Positions 45,923 through 57,700 of a DNA stretch of 64,000 nt are shown piece by piece; positions within the stretch are counted from its first letter, which is position 1, and the number at the start of each line of letters is the position of its first letter. The translations under genes were made by a program, and so were the position numbers. The stretch comes from Bemisia tabaci (taxonomy: Eukaryota; Arthropoda; Insecta; Hemiptera; Aleyrodidae): the NCBI RefSeq assembly GCF_918797505.1, contig NC_092793.1, forward strand, positions 186,001 to 250,000, read 5' to 3'. The notes below the pieces were generated by a model, which was not told the origin of the DNA, did no database searches, and was given only the letters and a program-made list of their open reading frames with translations.

Positions 45923-46131
45923 TGTGTCTCACGACACCATTACCAATCGCTAAAAAGAACAAAAAGAAAAAAAAATAAAATCAAAAGAAACCAGCATGGC
46001 GCACATGGTGATGATCAACATACTGAGACAAGTACCATCACCATGTAACGCCATGCTGGTTTCGTTTGATTTTAATTTCTTTTTTTTATTTTTGTACTTT
46101 TTGGCGGTTGATGATGGTGTCATGAGACACC
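45923..46131. mobile_element. hairpin MITE in foldback loop
   Basis: GTGTCTCACGACACCAT pairs with ATGGTGTCATGAGACAC. The pairing continues through the A/T-rich middle to AAACCAGCATGGCG/CGCCATGCTGGTTT, about 209 bases in all. Confidence 0.8.
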
Positions 46132-46330
46132 GAAACGTCCCGTGCATTTTTATGTATATTATAGCCTTATTTCCGCCGTGTCCTTTGTTTTCTTTATGCT
46201 ATTTCTGTTTTGGGCTGCCTGTGTACTTATGTCTCTGTTTCATAAATACAAATTGGGCACCGAATTAGGCCGTTTTCTTATACCCAGCGGTCAACTGTCA
46301 CATAATCTGTTCGGCAGCAGCATTTGAGAT

Positions 46331-46852
46331 TTGCAGGAAAATATTTTTATCAGCTCCTCCGGTTTAGGCTTCTTCCCTACTAAGTATCGGCGACAAGTAA
46401 TTCTTTGTAGGCACGCAGACATATTTAATCCAAACTTGCGGGTTCGTCCTAAAAGAGTGTTTTTGGGCTTCCTCCGTGGAGCAAGGCAACGAGTCAAATT
46501 TTGGATTGCCGTTTTTACCAGGCTTCATACCATCATTATTCAGCGAAGTTTCTTCGGAGTTTTTATAACCTTACAGAGCAAAAGCTGCACACGTGTACAC
46601 TTAAGGGTGCACAGTTTTGTGCGGAAATGTATGGAAAAATCCATGCAGGAGGATTTCTCACTCAAAGAGGAAGTAGCAGAATTCGACGATTCAGAAGCCG
46701 TACAAATTGATTTTAAAGACGTCGATGATAACCCTGTTTCGGGGACATACTCCTCCCTACCAACTCCAATATTAAAAATATCTGCGTCCCTGCCAGCTTT
46801 GGAACCCGAAGCTCAAGCTTGGAGAGCCCAAGCCAAAATGCCGAGATTTTAA
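46331..46852 (+). CDS. hypothetical 173-residue frame in foldback loop
   Basis: An open frame without recognised motif. The N-terminal half is basic, the C-terminal half acidic (EEVAEFDDSEAVQIDFKDVD). It could be cargo of the foldback or a chance frame; no start context or splice support decides. Confidence 0.2.
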   Translation: MQENIFISSSGLGFFPTKYRRQVILCRHADIFNPNLRVRPKRVFLGFLRGARQRVKFWIAVFTRLHTIIIQRSFFGVFITLQSKSCTRVHLRVHSFVRKCMEKSMQEDFSLKEEVAEFDDSEAVQIDFKDVDDNPVSGTYSSLPTPILKISASLPALEPEAQAWRAQAKMPRF

Positions 46853-48469
46853 TCATTTCATTCAGCTTCCAACATGCTGAGAAGAGTGCCAGGTTCAATT
46901 ATTCTGATAACTTCAAGCGTGCGCAGCTGACCATGTGTTGAATTTTTTTGTAAAGATCGGAGATGCTACTCCCATGAAGGAAATATTTCCAAATTTGATT
47001 TGACTAAAAATTAACATTCTTAATAATAATGCTGAAATGATGGTTAGGCGACTTAAACTCTTTTTCCCCCGGGATCGAAAAAATTTAGACCCTGAAAGGA
47101 AAGTGCCCCATCATAATTTTGCGAGACCTGCGGGAATAGGGACAGAGCAGGGATCTAGAAAGGGATGCCATACTGGGTGAATTGAAACCTCTAACTGTAA
47201 TGTTCACAGCGAGATTCAATGCCTCAAAGCTAAAATAATACGTCATGAAACCATATTAAGTACAATCCTTATAATATGACAGAACCGTGATACAGCGTTG
47301 ACGCCGATTTCGGCCGTTGGTGTCTTCGACTTCAAGCGCTCCTAACTTCTGTAAAAACAGTCATTAGTCCAAAAATTGAGAGTCTTTCTTGTAGCATTTT
47401 TCGCTGACTTCACTTTTCCACGACCATTTTCGCCGAAAAATCGCCCAGAAAAAATGGTGTTCAGGAAAAACGACAAAAATGACAATTTTTTCAAATTTCC
47501 GCGGATTTCAGCGCGCTCTGGTGGACGGCGCATTGTATCAAAACTTTGATGCATGTTTCAAAATCAAAATTTAACGTACTTTCGCTTTGCGAAAGTACGA
47601 AGTGCGAAGTTTTTTTTTATTCGTCGTCCGACGCACAGGGAACGAGTTATTACCGATTCTTGGACAAAAATGAGATTTGGCAACGTCTTTTCAAGATGGC
47701 GGCTTTAGCGGCAAAAATCGAAGGTAGCAAAGTTCAGATTCGAACTTAGCGCTAAAAAACACATAGGATACATATGCTAGAGATTTTTTTCCAGAATGTG
47801 GAAGGTAAACCCCTATTTTGGGATAGGTTGGCTATGGACTATTGTGCATTCAAATGAGGCAGAAAAGGTCGATTTTAGCAACTTTCGGGCGGTCTGGCAA
47901 CCCTTTCCCAGCGGAGTTCGACGGTCTGGCAAGGTAATATCTACTCAGGGAAGTCACCCCTACAAAATGAGACTAAAATCAACTATAATACTTTCCGGTT
48001 AAAATTTGCGCAATTTTTCGGAACTTTCGGGCGGTGTGGCAACCTTTTCCCAGCGGAGTTCGACGGTCTGGCAAGGTGATATCTAATCAGGGAAGTCACC
48101 CCTACAATAGGAGACTAAAATCAACTATGATACTTTCCGGTTAAATTTTACGCAATTTTTCGGAAATTTGATGGGTCTCAAATTTTGAACCCAGCGGCTA
48201 TGACCAGCCAGACTGCCCGATCCTTGCTACACTCGAGTGTCCCGATCTAAGAATGTATGTGAAAATTCTTATACTCTCCGGTTGGATAATTCGGTGCTGG
48301 CTCTTGGACTATAAAGGGACTCTACGTTTGGCAGAAGTACGTCAAATTTTGCCGTAGCAAAAGTTTGCAACAGGTCCATTACTCAAAAAAAAAAAACCGG
48401 AACCATTAGAATATACCTACTGTTCTAATGAATGTCGACTCGACCTACTGAGTCAAATCACTCATTTTT

Positions 48470-49030
48470 GTTTTAATTTTAGTGCTCAACATGGTGAAGT
48501 TAATGCCAAACTGGACAAATTCTGTCTTGATCTATTCTCTGTCATTGATCTTCACTTCTCTTTAAATCCAGTTAAGCCTTTTGCTTACAAAAGAATGAGG
48601 AATAGCACCCTTAATGGTCTAAGTATACAAAAATCAAGGATACCATGAACTGGACTAAACGACAGGCCTTCTTAAGTACAGTAAACTCTTTAATAAAACA
48701 AAGAAGTCTTTAGAAAATGCCCTCTATCGTGAAAGGCGCAAAAACTGCGAGACTTTCATTAGGCATTCTAAAAACTGATCTTCTGCCATCTGGAAAGTTG
48801 TCAGTGAGCAATTACCCGGCAAAAGCACTCATTCACCGATTAACTCTATAGTTTACAACAACACAGATATTAATGGCACTGCTGAAATAGCAAATGCATT
48901 TAATGATCACCTTACTTCGCTACAGAAAACTTTCTCAGTTAATCCTGAGCACAAGGTAGCACTAAACATGGTGCAAAAATCTCTGAAAACCCCTCATCCT
49001 CCGTCCTTTGAGTTTCAACATACATAGGTA
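48470..49030 (+). pseudogene. LINE ORF2 linker fragment (between endonuclease and RT)
   Basis: Decayed frames encode KLDKFCLDLFSVIDLHFSLN, LYRERRKNCETFIRHSK, AIWKVVSEQLPGK and INGTAEIANAFNDHL. These match the usual segment before the reverse transcriptase ('DVN.KF..F...', 'WK.I....GK', 'I....E.A..FN.'). Stops interrupt it. It is next in order after the 26.4-27.4 kb endonuclease fragment. Confidence 0.65.
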
Positions 49031-50310
49031 TATCAATGGAGGAATTGTGTAATTAGGAATAGTGATGCCAGGGCATAACTCTTGTGCGGGACTTTTGAAA
49101 AAAAAAAAGCTAACAAAAAAGTTTTCTGATTCTTATAACATTACCAAATTCAAGAAGCGTCTAATGATGAATTGTAATCTCTATTTTCGGACAGCATGCC
49201 ACATGATTGCGTCGGAGCCAGTATGTTGTTGCGATATGGCAACAGGAAAAATGTTGGGCCAGAAGTTAGCCGGTATGTTGTTGCCTTATGGCATCTTGCC
49301 GTTTTTGAGTCGAAAATAATATTTCAATCATTTTTTTTTCTCACCAGTCTAGAAAATTTTCAATCTAGATAGTGTAGGCAATGACTGTGATTTTTTCACG
49401 GTCTCTGAAGGCAAGCTAAGTCATTCAAAACATTCTCTAAAGTTGGGCTACTCCTTGAAAATGGCCTCGTTAGAAAAACGGGATCATACAGGGTTACCTT
49501 TATATCTCGGGACCAACCAACTTTCCGCAGGTCCACGCGCACGCTGCTCAGTTGCTCCACATTTCGCCCTATAGCCGCCCCCCCCCCCCCCAAGCTACCA
49601 CAAAGAAATGCTTCGCACTCTGCGCCGGAATGAAGGTGGGGGGAAACCCTTCAACTCCACGCACGGACGCACGCGCCCGACCACTGAGGTAGCCACAGCT
49701 GGCCCCGGTTGACTCGGAGTCCGCGGGTACGTCACACCCGAGAGCCGCCTGAATGGTGTATCGGCTAAGGATATGCCGCACCAGGCGCGACTCCCGCCCA
49801 CCGGAAGGGAAGCTCCCCCTGCGGGGTTATTATTATTATTATTATTATTATAATTGTACTTTTCTCACAAAAATATAGTTTGTGATAATAACCTCATTGA
49901 AAGACGGACCGTAGCTAAGTAAGTCTTTCAAAGCTAGAGCCTTTTAAAATTGCTAAAATTTGAGGGCTCATTAACATTTTTTAAAAAAGGTGGTAAAATT
50001 GTAAAAAGGTGTTAAAATCGTAAAAAGTTGTTAAAAATTTAAAAACAATTGTCAAAGTAAAAGAGTTGTTAAAAAGAAAAAATTAAATCTACATAAACTA
50101 CTATGTTAGCAGTCAGTTACATAATAAAAAATAATAATACAGTCTCTGCCCCGGGCTTAGGAAAGATCTAGTGATATTACAGGTGTGCAGGATCACAGCT
50201 TTCTGGCTTTGGGTGTGAACATTTTCACTTAAGTGGAGCTGCTTCAGATGTCTCAGGAAAGAATGAGGAGTGACCCCCGTGACGGATATTATAAATGGTA
50301 CAATATTTTA
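49031..50310. other. no gene seen; short microsatellite and C run
   Basis: A C run at about 49577-49590, (ATT)n at about 49827-49852 and a GC-rich stretch between them. TGTTGTTGCNNTATGGCA phrases near 49220 and 49270 recur at about 51345 and 51400. Confidence 0.45.
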
Positions 50311-50487
50311 ATGCCACTTACGGAATTTGCCTGTTTTCAACTTGGCAACGCTGTAGCGCGCGGGAAAAATTTCGGGTGAACTTTCCAATGCCGGAAAAAG
50401 GCGTGTCTTGTGATAGGGATCAACATACCCAACTCCGAGCAAAATCCAAGAGGGGGACAAAATCGCCGATTTTGAATAACCCTCTTT
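50311..50487 (+). repeat. dispersed repeat, copy 2
   Basis: Partner of 3313-3495 in the same orientation, about 85% alike by eye. Confidence 0.75.
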
Positions 50488-51663
50488 CATGCATTCTTCC
50501 AGAAGTGCACGATTCTTACGCTTATCGATCCCACCACAAGTACCCCCCTTGAATGTGAGAGTAAGTTCCTAAGTACTTTACCTGTTTTTGGCAGTTACGT
50601 AATTACAAAAAAAGGAACAAAAAGAAAGAAAATAAAAAAACATCGAATTTTGCCCCTTTGTCTCTTCTTATCGCTAAAATTTAGAACCTGTGTAGGTATG
50701 CAAAAAACCTTTCTCCACTTTCACGAGCCGAAAAGACAACAACAATCATTACTTTTTCAGTGCATCGTTTATAAATAAATTAAAAGATTCCAACACTGTG
50801 TTTGCTATTGTGCTACCCCTGAACGATTCATTCTGCTTCCTTGATGAAAACAGCTCATATTAGCTTTTTTCCCCCCTTAAATGGCATCATTAACAAAAAC
50901 AGTTAAAGTGCTTAAATGGACTTACTCTCACATTCAAAGGAGGTACTTTTGATATTTTACCTTACTGACACTCGACAGTTGATTTTTTCAAAGTCTGGCG
51001 ACAAAGATCTATTTATATCGTTGAGCTCAAACACAATGCGACCCAATCAATCAGCACCGCGTGGTTGGACCAATGCACCCCGTATTGGACACATTAGACG
51101 GCTGGCTAGGCTGGCTGGCTAGAAAGTCAGTGACCACCCTCAATGAGGAAAAAGGTAGGAAACATTGCGAGGGTGTCTATCAGGGGTCGACCCATGCTGA
51201 CCGCGCGTACCGCAGTCAAAGGGTAGCGTGAGGCAGCCGGCAGCCGCCCGCTGTGGGTGTAGCGCTGCCCGTCTGTATAGTATCAGTTTTATTAGGCTTG
51301 AGACTTCATACGAAAAAATACACAAGTATTCCACTCCTGTGCTGTATGATGTTGCCACATGGAAACAAGTGGATACTCTGGCAAGAAATTACTGTGTGTT
51401 GTTGCTGTATGGCAAAGAGCTTTTTTAAGCTTCAAAAGTTAAAGATAAAATTAAAATTACGAAAAAAGCTCAAAGGCGTGTCTTTTTAATTTCATTTTAC
51501 TATAGCATATATTTTTTTCATCAAAATCGGCGTCGCAAAAAAATTCCATGCAGTAGAGGGTCAAGCTAGGGGCTGCGTGCTCTCTTAATCGAAGGCATAT
51601 TCTGTAAGCTCCAGGAACTTGTAGGTTAGTTTGCTTTTTTACTTGTACGGTATGTATTCACTA
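50488..51663. other. no gene seen
   Basis: No recognisable coding or repeat structure apart from the short TGTTGTTGC/TATGGCA phrases near 51400. Confidence 0.4.
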
Positions 51664-51821
51664 TATAGGATATCCCAATAGTCCGTGCCTACCATGGTAA
51701 CTTTTGAACGGATAGAGATAGAAAAACGAAACATTGGGGATGTTTCTATTTCAAAGGGGACAGTCCTTCTAAGGGGCGTCAAAATAATTGTCCCTGTCCC
51801 TCATTTAGGAGGAGGGCCCCC

Positions 51822-51866
<45 letters not shown>

Positions 51867-53142
51867 GTAACCCCTACCTTGTGATTCATCATTGGAAAGA
51901 ACACTAAAAATTATGAATTTTGTTCCAAACTGCCGATCAATGTCTCAATCTTTGACTGGTCGAAGGTCATATTTTACGTATTTTCAAAAAATGGTTCAAA
52001 TTATCTAAGAGCAAAAAATAAAACAGGAAAATTTACCAAATTGTATGCACTTTAAAATAAGAATCACAGAAATCACTTCAAACTAATTTTAGGAGAGAGG
52101 GGTTTGGGTTGACCCCCCAAATACTTCAGTTCAAAGGTCTTACGATTTTCCTGCGAAAAGAGGTCATTTTCCCTAATTTTACCTCAACATTATCTCGGTA
52201 AGTTCAAAATTATAGCTCTACGTTACGTTCTACCGGGCAAACTTTAAAGAAAACGAATTTAAGCAATCATAAATTTAATCACATTAAAGTCTTTAAGAGT
52301 TTTTGAACTTTGCCTGATATTTTGGGACTTGAGAATGTAATGTTGAACTGAGTTTGAACTTACCGAGATAACGTTGGGGTAAATTTAGGGAAAATTGGTT
52401 CATTTCACAGGAAAATCGTATGAATTTTCAACTGATGCATTTGGGAGTCAGGAACCCCCTCCCCCCCGTAAAATTAGTTTGAAATGATTCCTACGACTTT
52501 TACCTAAAAGTGCCTAGAATCTGATAAATTTCATCGTTTTATATTTTTTCTACGATAATTTAAACCGGACTTGTGATTTTTTGAAAATTGATCAAATTTG
52601 ACCCTTGACCTATCATCGCTGTTGAGGCAAAATTACGGTAAATTGCCTCCTTTTGCGAGAAAATCGTATGACGTTTGAACTGACGTATTTTGGGGTCCGA
52701 CCACCCCCCCCCCCTCATAAAATTAGTTTAAGGTGATTCCTGTGAGTATTACTGAAAAGTGCTTACAATTTTGTAAATTTTCCCTTTTAATTTTTTTGTT
52801 CTACTATAATTTGAACCGGAGCTATGATATTTTTAAAAATACGTAAAATTTAACCTCTGATATATTATAACTCGGTCAATAATTAAGATATTGATCTGCG
52901 GTTTGCGCCAAAATTCATAATTTTTAAGGTTCTATCCAATGATGTATCACAAGGTTGCGGTTACCATTAAAAAAAGAAAAGTCCCCCGCTCCTCCTGAAG
53001 GAGGGGCAAACATTTTGAACCCCCCTAGAAAATGGTCCTCTTTGAAATAGAAACATTCCGAAAATTTCTTTTTTGAATCTCTAACCATTCAAAAGTTAAC
53101 AAGGGGGGGGGGGTGCACGGACTTTCGGGACACCCTGTATAT
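51664..53142. mobile_element. foldback element, about 1.48 kb
   Basis: The left end ATAGGATATCCCAATAGTCCGTGC pairs with GCACGGACTTTCGGGACACCCTGTAT. Arms include GGAGGAGGGCCCCCAAC and its counterpart, and the right arm holds two direct copies of an internal block (about 52374 and 52640, AAAATCGTATGA) whose inverted partner is near 52090. A T run of about 38 lies at 51825. Confidence 0.85.
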
Positions 53143-53209
53143 CGCTGTTCGCCATGTATCGAATAAATGGCGTGTGCCAAAGCCTCGGCCAGAGGCTCAT
53201 CTGTACAAA

Positions 53210-54768
53210 TCTATACTAATAAAGCAGACTTCACGTTGATTGACTCACTCACTGACTGACTGACTGACTGACTCACTCACGTATCAGCGGATCTCGTGAA
53301 CGGGAGGCCGTGTGACCCTGAGATTCCGCACTGGGATCCCTCTCTACCCCGAGGCGCCGGATAAGGGAGGATTTCGCGATCCGCCCGCCGGTTCGCGGGA
53401 TATCGCGGTCCGCGCGGGTCGATTTTCCCGTAAGGACAACGGGTGCGAGAGAGAGTGCGAGCGAGATGGAGCGATTTCCGCGGCTCGCGCTCGAAGACAG
53501 CTGATAAATTTTACGTGTGTTCTTCTGGTGCGCGCAACGGGTGCGAGGAAGATGGAAGGAGTTCGGCGTCCAACGAGTGCGAGGAAGATGGAACGAGTTC
53601 TGCGTCGCGCTGTTGGAAACGCCGCGCCATGATTTTTGCGAGCTCCGACTCGTGCATTCATTGCCGGGCTACTATGTGAAAATCTGGAAAATCTGTCTAT
53701 GCATCGGCATAGAATAAAGAGACTGAAGTAGTCTCTTCATTCTATGGCATTGGTTCGCGCATTGGTTCGAGTTTCCTTCCGTTTTTTTTTTTTGCAAGAT
53801 TATTGAAAAATGTGCTCCGCGGAACCTTTCGTTTTGTTTTGTCTTTTTTTTTTTGAAAAAATTTACCTGCTCAAATTCGAAAGTAAAAAAATTGTTGTGA
53901 TTTAGTCTTCACGTCGCCTGGGGTTACTTTTTGTTACTTTTATCTTGTTTTGAAATGATTAAGGCAAATTCTCGGGAAATTTTGAGAGAAGCTGTTGCTT
54001 GGCTTCAAAAATAGAATAAATAAATAAAAATGGAACATAAAGACGGTGTGCAACGCTTCAATCGGAGGAGAAGCGGGGGTTTGACAGCAAGCAGAATTGA
54101 AGCGAGCAACTATTTGAACTCCGGAGTGGGTATGTGGTATCATACAAAATTGAAGGAAAATCATACGTTTTCGCCCATCTCAAGTAACAGATGTTTATGA
54201 GTTTTATGCGCACATGCGCGTCTTAATTCAGTCAGAAATTCGCGTGTAGGTATGCCACGATATTGATGTGAATAACGCGCAATTGTAATGATCTTAAAAA
54301 TTCGCTGGGAACACGACGTACTTGCCGTGATACCGAGGTGATTATCGTGTAATTTCTAATTTGTTTTACAAAATCCCTGGATAAATCAAGTTTTCTCCGC
54401 GATGTAGATGACAAACCCGCCATTGCTGTGAATTAAACGAAACCGCTGGTTAAATCCCGTAATTTTCGCGGCTGAAACTCACCAGCTGACTTCAATTGAA
54501 CATTGAACTGACAAAAGTAACAAATCTTCATGAAAATAACCAACTTTTGATTGGGTATTTTTCATTATTATAACTATCATGTGAGCTTATTGCAGAACGG
54601 ACCAAAATAGCAGCATACTACGAATCTCTACTTTTTAATCAAACCAGTGCGTCTCGCCAATTTTGAAATAGTAGATAATAATTCAGAAACACAATTAGTA
54701 ACTGATCACTAATCACAGTGATTGCTGATGGTGGGGTTTTCCTGTGCGTAGCACGGGTTTCCTGCTAG
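53210..54768 (+). mobile_element. non-autonomous Helitron 1
   Basis: A|TCTATACTAATAAAGCAG at the 5' end and CCTGTGCGTAGCACGGG hairpin, TTTCCTGCTAG|T at the 3' end satisfy the Helitron rules. A (GACT)n microsatellite (about 53245-53275) and a GC-rich block with repeated GTGCGAGGAAGATGGAA (53540-53600) lie inside. No Rep/helicase frame. Confidence 0.8.
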
Positions 54769-57700
54769 TCTATATAAATAAAATCGTTGGGGGTTTAACT
54801 GTAACGCTTATTTCTGGAGTTCTACCGGACCGATTTCGACGATGCTTGACTCTGGTTAAAGCCCTTGACGTCCCGATGTCCGCAAAATTTTCAGACTTCC
54901 AAATTTTTCAGCCTCTTTCGCTTAAGACGCTTTTAAAGCCAAATCCACCCCCCTCCGACCTTAAGTTTCCGAGAGTTGCGGTATGTTTCCGTTGTAACGC
55001 CTAATTTGAGAGATCTACCGGGGCGATTTTTACGATTTTTGGGTCGACCGCAAGCTCCTAGCTTCTAGATGCTCGCAAAATTGTCAGACTTCCAAATTTT
55101 TCAGACTCTTCTTCCTGAGACGCTCTTAAAGCCAAATCCACCCCCCTCCGGCCTTAAGTTCCCGGGAATTGGTTATGTTCCTGTTGTAACGCCTATTTTG
55201 AGAGATCTACCGGGGCGATTTTTACGATTTTTGGGTCGATTGAAAGCTTCTAGCTCCTAGATGCTCGCAAAACTATGAGAATTTCCAATTTTTCAGCCAT
55301 ATCTGTGTAAACCGCTGAGAGATGCAAATAGACCCCTCTCCATATTACTACTACACAGCCTTCACCCAACGCCGAAGGTCAAACTCGGACTCAGTCTCAG
55401 CACTGCTCTGTCTGAATAAAAGGAAGCCGCCCCAGATACGTGGTTCCATAAAACTGTCGAAGCGGTGCGATGACATGGGTTTTCCCGTCCTTTTGTCTAA
55501 CAACCCTCGAGCCCGAGACTGCTCGCTACGGGATCGCAGCCCTATTGTCTCATATGCCAAACAAAATCTGACCCTCAAAATTTAAAGACAATAAAAATGC
55601 AATTTTTTCTATCATTCGGAAATTGTTTTTACAGTGTATATTTTTCGATTCGCGGTGAAATTTTGAGCAGAATGGTGGTCAAACTAATGAAAATACATGA
55701 TTCTACGGTACACTAAGATCGATACCACAACTGCTGCATTTATAACTTGCTGAACGATATTTCCGTTACTTATCAACATATCACGACGAAATTTAGTTCA
55801 TTGTAATATACTTTTTTAGCAGAGCGTAAATTTACTGAGAAAGTTGAAATCGAACCCGATGAGAGAAATTTCATCAATTTTTTTGGAGCTCCACTAGGCC
55901 GAGCAGGAAGGGAAAAAAGGATGACGAATTGGACTGAGTTAAGCAGAAAGGAACCAACCCACATTTTGGAAAAAATTGAGTTATGAGTGGTTTTGAACTT
56001 AACCACTGCTCTACTATCTATCGCCAAAAATTCAAAGTTTTTGTTGGAGCAAATTTTGCAGAAATTGAACTTGAAGTTTATATTTTACATTGAGTCTTAT
56101 GCAGGAGCCAAACTTTAAACCTCTTTTTCTCGGTTCGATCCCGATGTGGCTTGGTTCCTTTCTGTTTAACTCCGTCCAATTGAGATCTATTGCTGCCGCC
56201 TGGTCTCCTGACTGTCCAGGCCCAGCTGTTCTTGAACGCTTTGACGAGATTTTGTCGGCAGACGAGTCAAAACATGATTTTCCGACCAGGGAGCGACATC
56301 CAAACCTCGCGCTAATCCTCTCATTGTATTTTTATTGGAGTTATGTCCGAATACTTTGAAGAAAACCGAAAATGGTCTCTTTTTTAAAGCGTAGTGTTTG
56401 CAATTCTGCCGTGCTAAGGAAGAACGACATATGAACATTCGGGAGTTGCCAAATTTTCTTTGATAAAATGTTTATTTTTGAGGAAAATTATGAATATTTT
56501 CCCCATGAAATATTCAGACGTTTTAGATCAAATTAAAAACAAAAGTATCCAAAATTTTCAAAAATTTTCCTGAAATTTAGTGGTTTTCCAGGGGAAATTT
56601 GGCAACGTCTGAAGACTCATACGGTGTTCTTCCTTACCAATGCAGAATTATGTTTGTCCCTCCCGTTACCCCTACATCAGCTACCTTTATCGAAGAGCAA
56701 AGGAAAACCGTGGGAAAAAACAGGAAACAAAATGTTTTCAGGACTGAATTGCTTCCTTTGAATTGCTTCCTCTGAGTTGCTCCGAAAATCAGTCTATTCG
56801 TGTACGCTGCCAACTTAGCTGCATCCTGCATCTCGAGAGCAACACTGATTAGATTTCGAAATCTCGCGACTTTTTGAGAGGTTGCCCATCGCTCATCTGC
56901 TTTCGTCGGATACGTTCTTTTACGGTTATGTTAGTTGATCAATGGGTACTTAACAATATCTGCTCAATTTTTCTTTCTTTTTTCACGGAACAGTTCCGAT
57001 TTGTGAGTGTCCGATATTGAGTGATACTATTTTGCCTCTGTATTCGCGAGATACGTTCTTTTGCGGCCGCGCCAGTCGATGAATGGATATTTAGCAATTT
57101 CTACTCATACTTTCTTTCCTTTCTTTTTTTACGGAATATCCTCGGTTTTTTAGTGTCCAACCCAGTGCGAGGCTATTGTACACCTGTTTTCGCCAGAAAC
57201 GTTCTACACAATTTCTACTCATATTTTCTGGGTGCAAATGTGCGAGATTGTTGCGTCCTGTGCATGAAGTTTGTCTCTTTTTAGTGCGTATACTAATTAA
57301 TGAGTCTAATAATTTACACATTCAAACAATTCACTCGAATTTTTTACGCAGAATGTTCCTTGAGTGAGTAGCTAACGACTAGGAGGAGTAACTCCAAATT
57401 TACATGTATTTTGCCGGTCAGTGCCGAGTAACCGAAAATCCTTCTTTTATAAGGTAATACGTTTTGTACCCCGTTCGTTCATACTTTTGCGCGAAATTCA
57501 TTTGAAAATACATCCATTTATATGATGGCCAAATGCATGAGATGCTTTTTTTCATGTAACATTCGAAATTGTCTCTTTTCTTAAGTCCTAAATTTCTCTA
57601 CTACTGGCGCCACCCGACGTATGATTGTTTAAGTCTGTAGCTTTGGCGTGGTGTTGGCTGGAGTCCTGGAGGACGCCAGTGAGCTACTCCTCCTGGCCAA

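Larger units (their letters stand above)
44334..48309. mobile_element. 4-kb foldback element, arms about 1.3 kb
   Basis: The ends read GAGAGCCAGCACCGAATTAT and complement. The left arm (44334 to about 45635) and right arm (about 47010 to 48309) are near identical: a 70-codon frame is unchanged in both. The loop (45636-47009) holds two smaller hairpins and a 173-codon frame without recognised domain (46331-46852). Flanks are TATA-like. No transposase is present. Confidence 0.9.
43900..48324. mobile_element. hAT-like MITE split by a 4-kb foldback
   Basis: TAGAGTCCCTTCAGACCCAG at 43900 and GGGACTCTA ending at 48324 are flanked by the perfect 8-bp duplication CGTTTGGC (43892-43899, 48325-48332). 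The internal sequence 43900-44333 aligns with the intact MITE at 40045-40480. The last roughly 15 bases of that MITE are displaced to 48310-48324. The foldback is therefore a later insertion into the right TIR at a TATA. Confidence 0.9.

Noticed and set aside
53312..53717. Overlapping R-rich frames on both strands
   Set aside because: A GC-rich Helitron body with few stop codons by composition; no domains.
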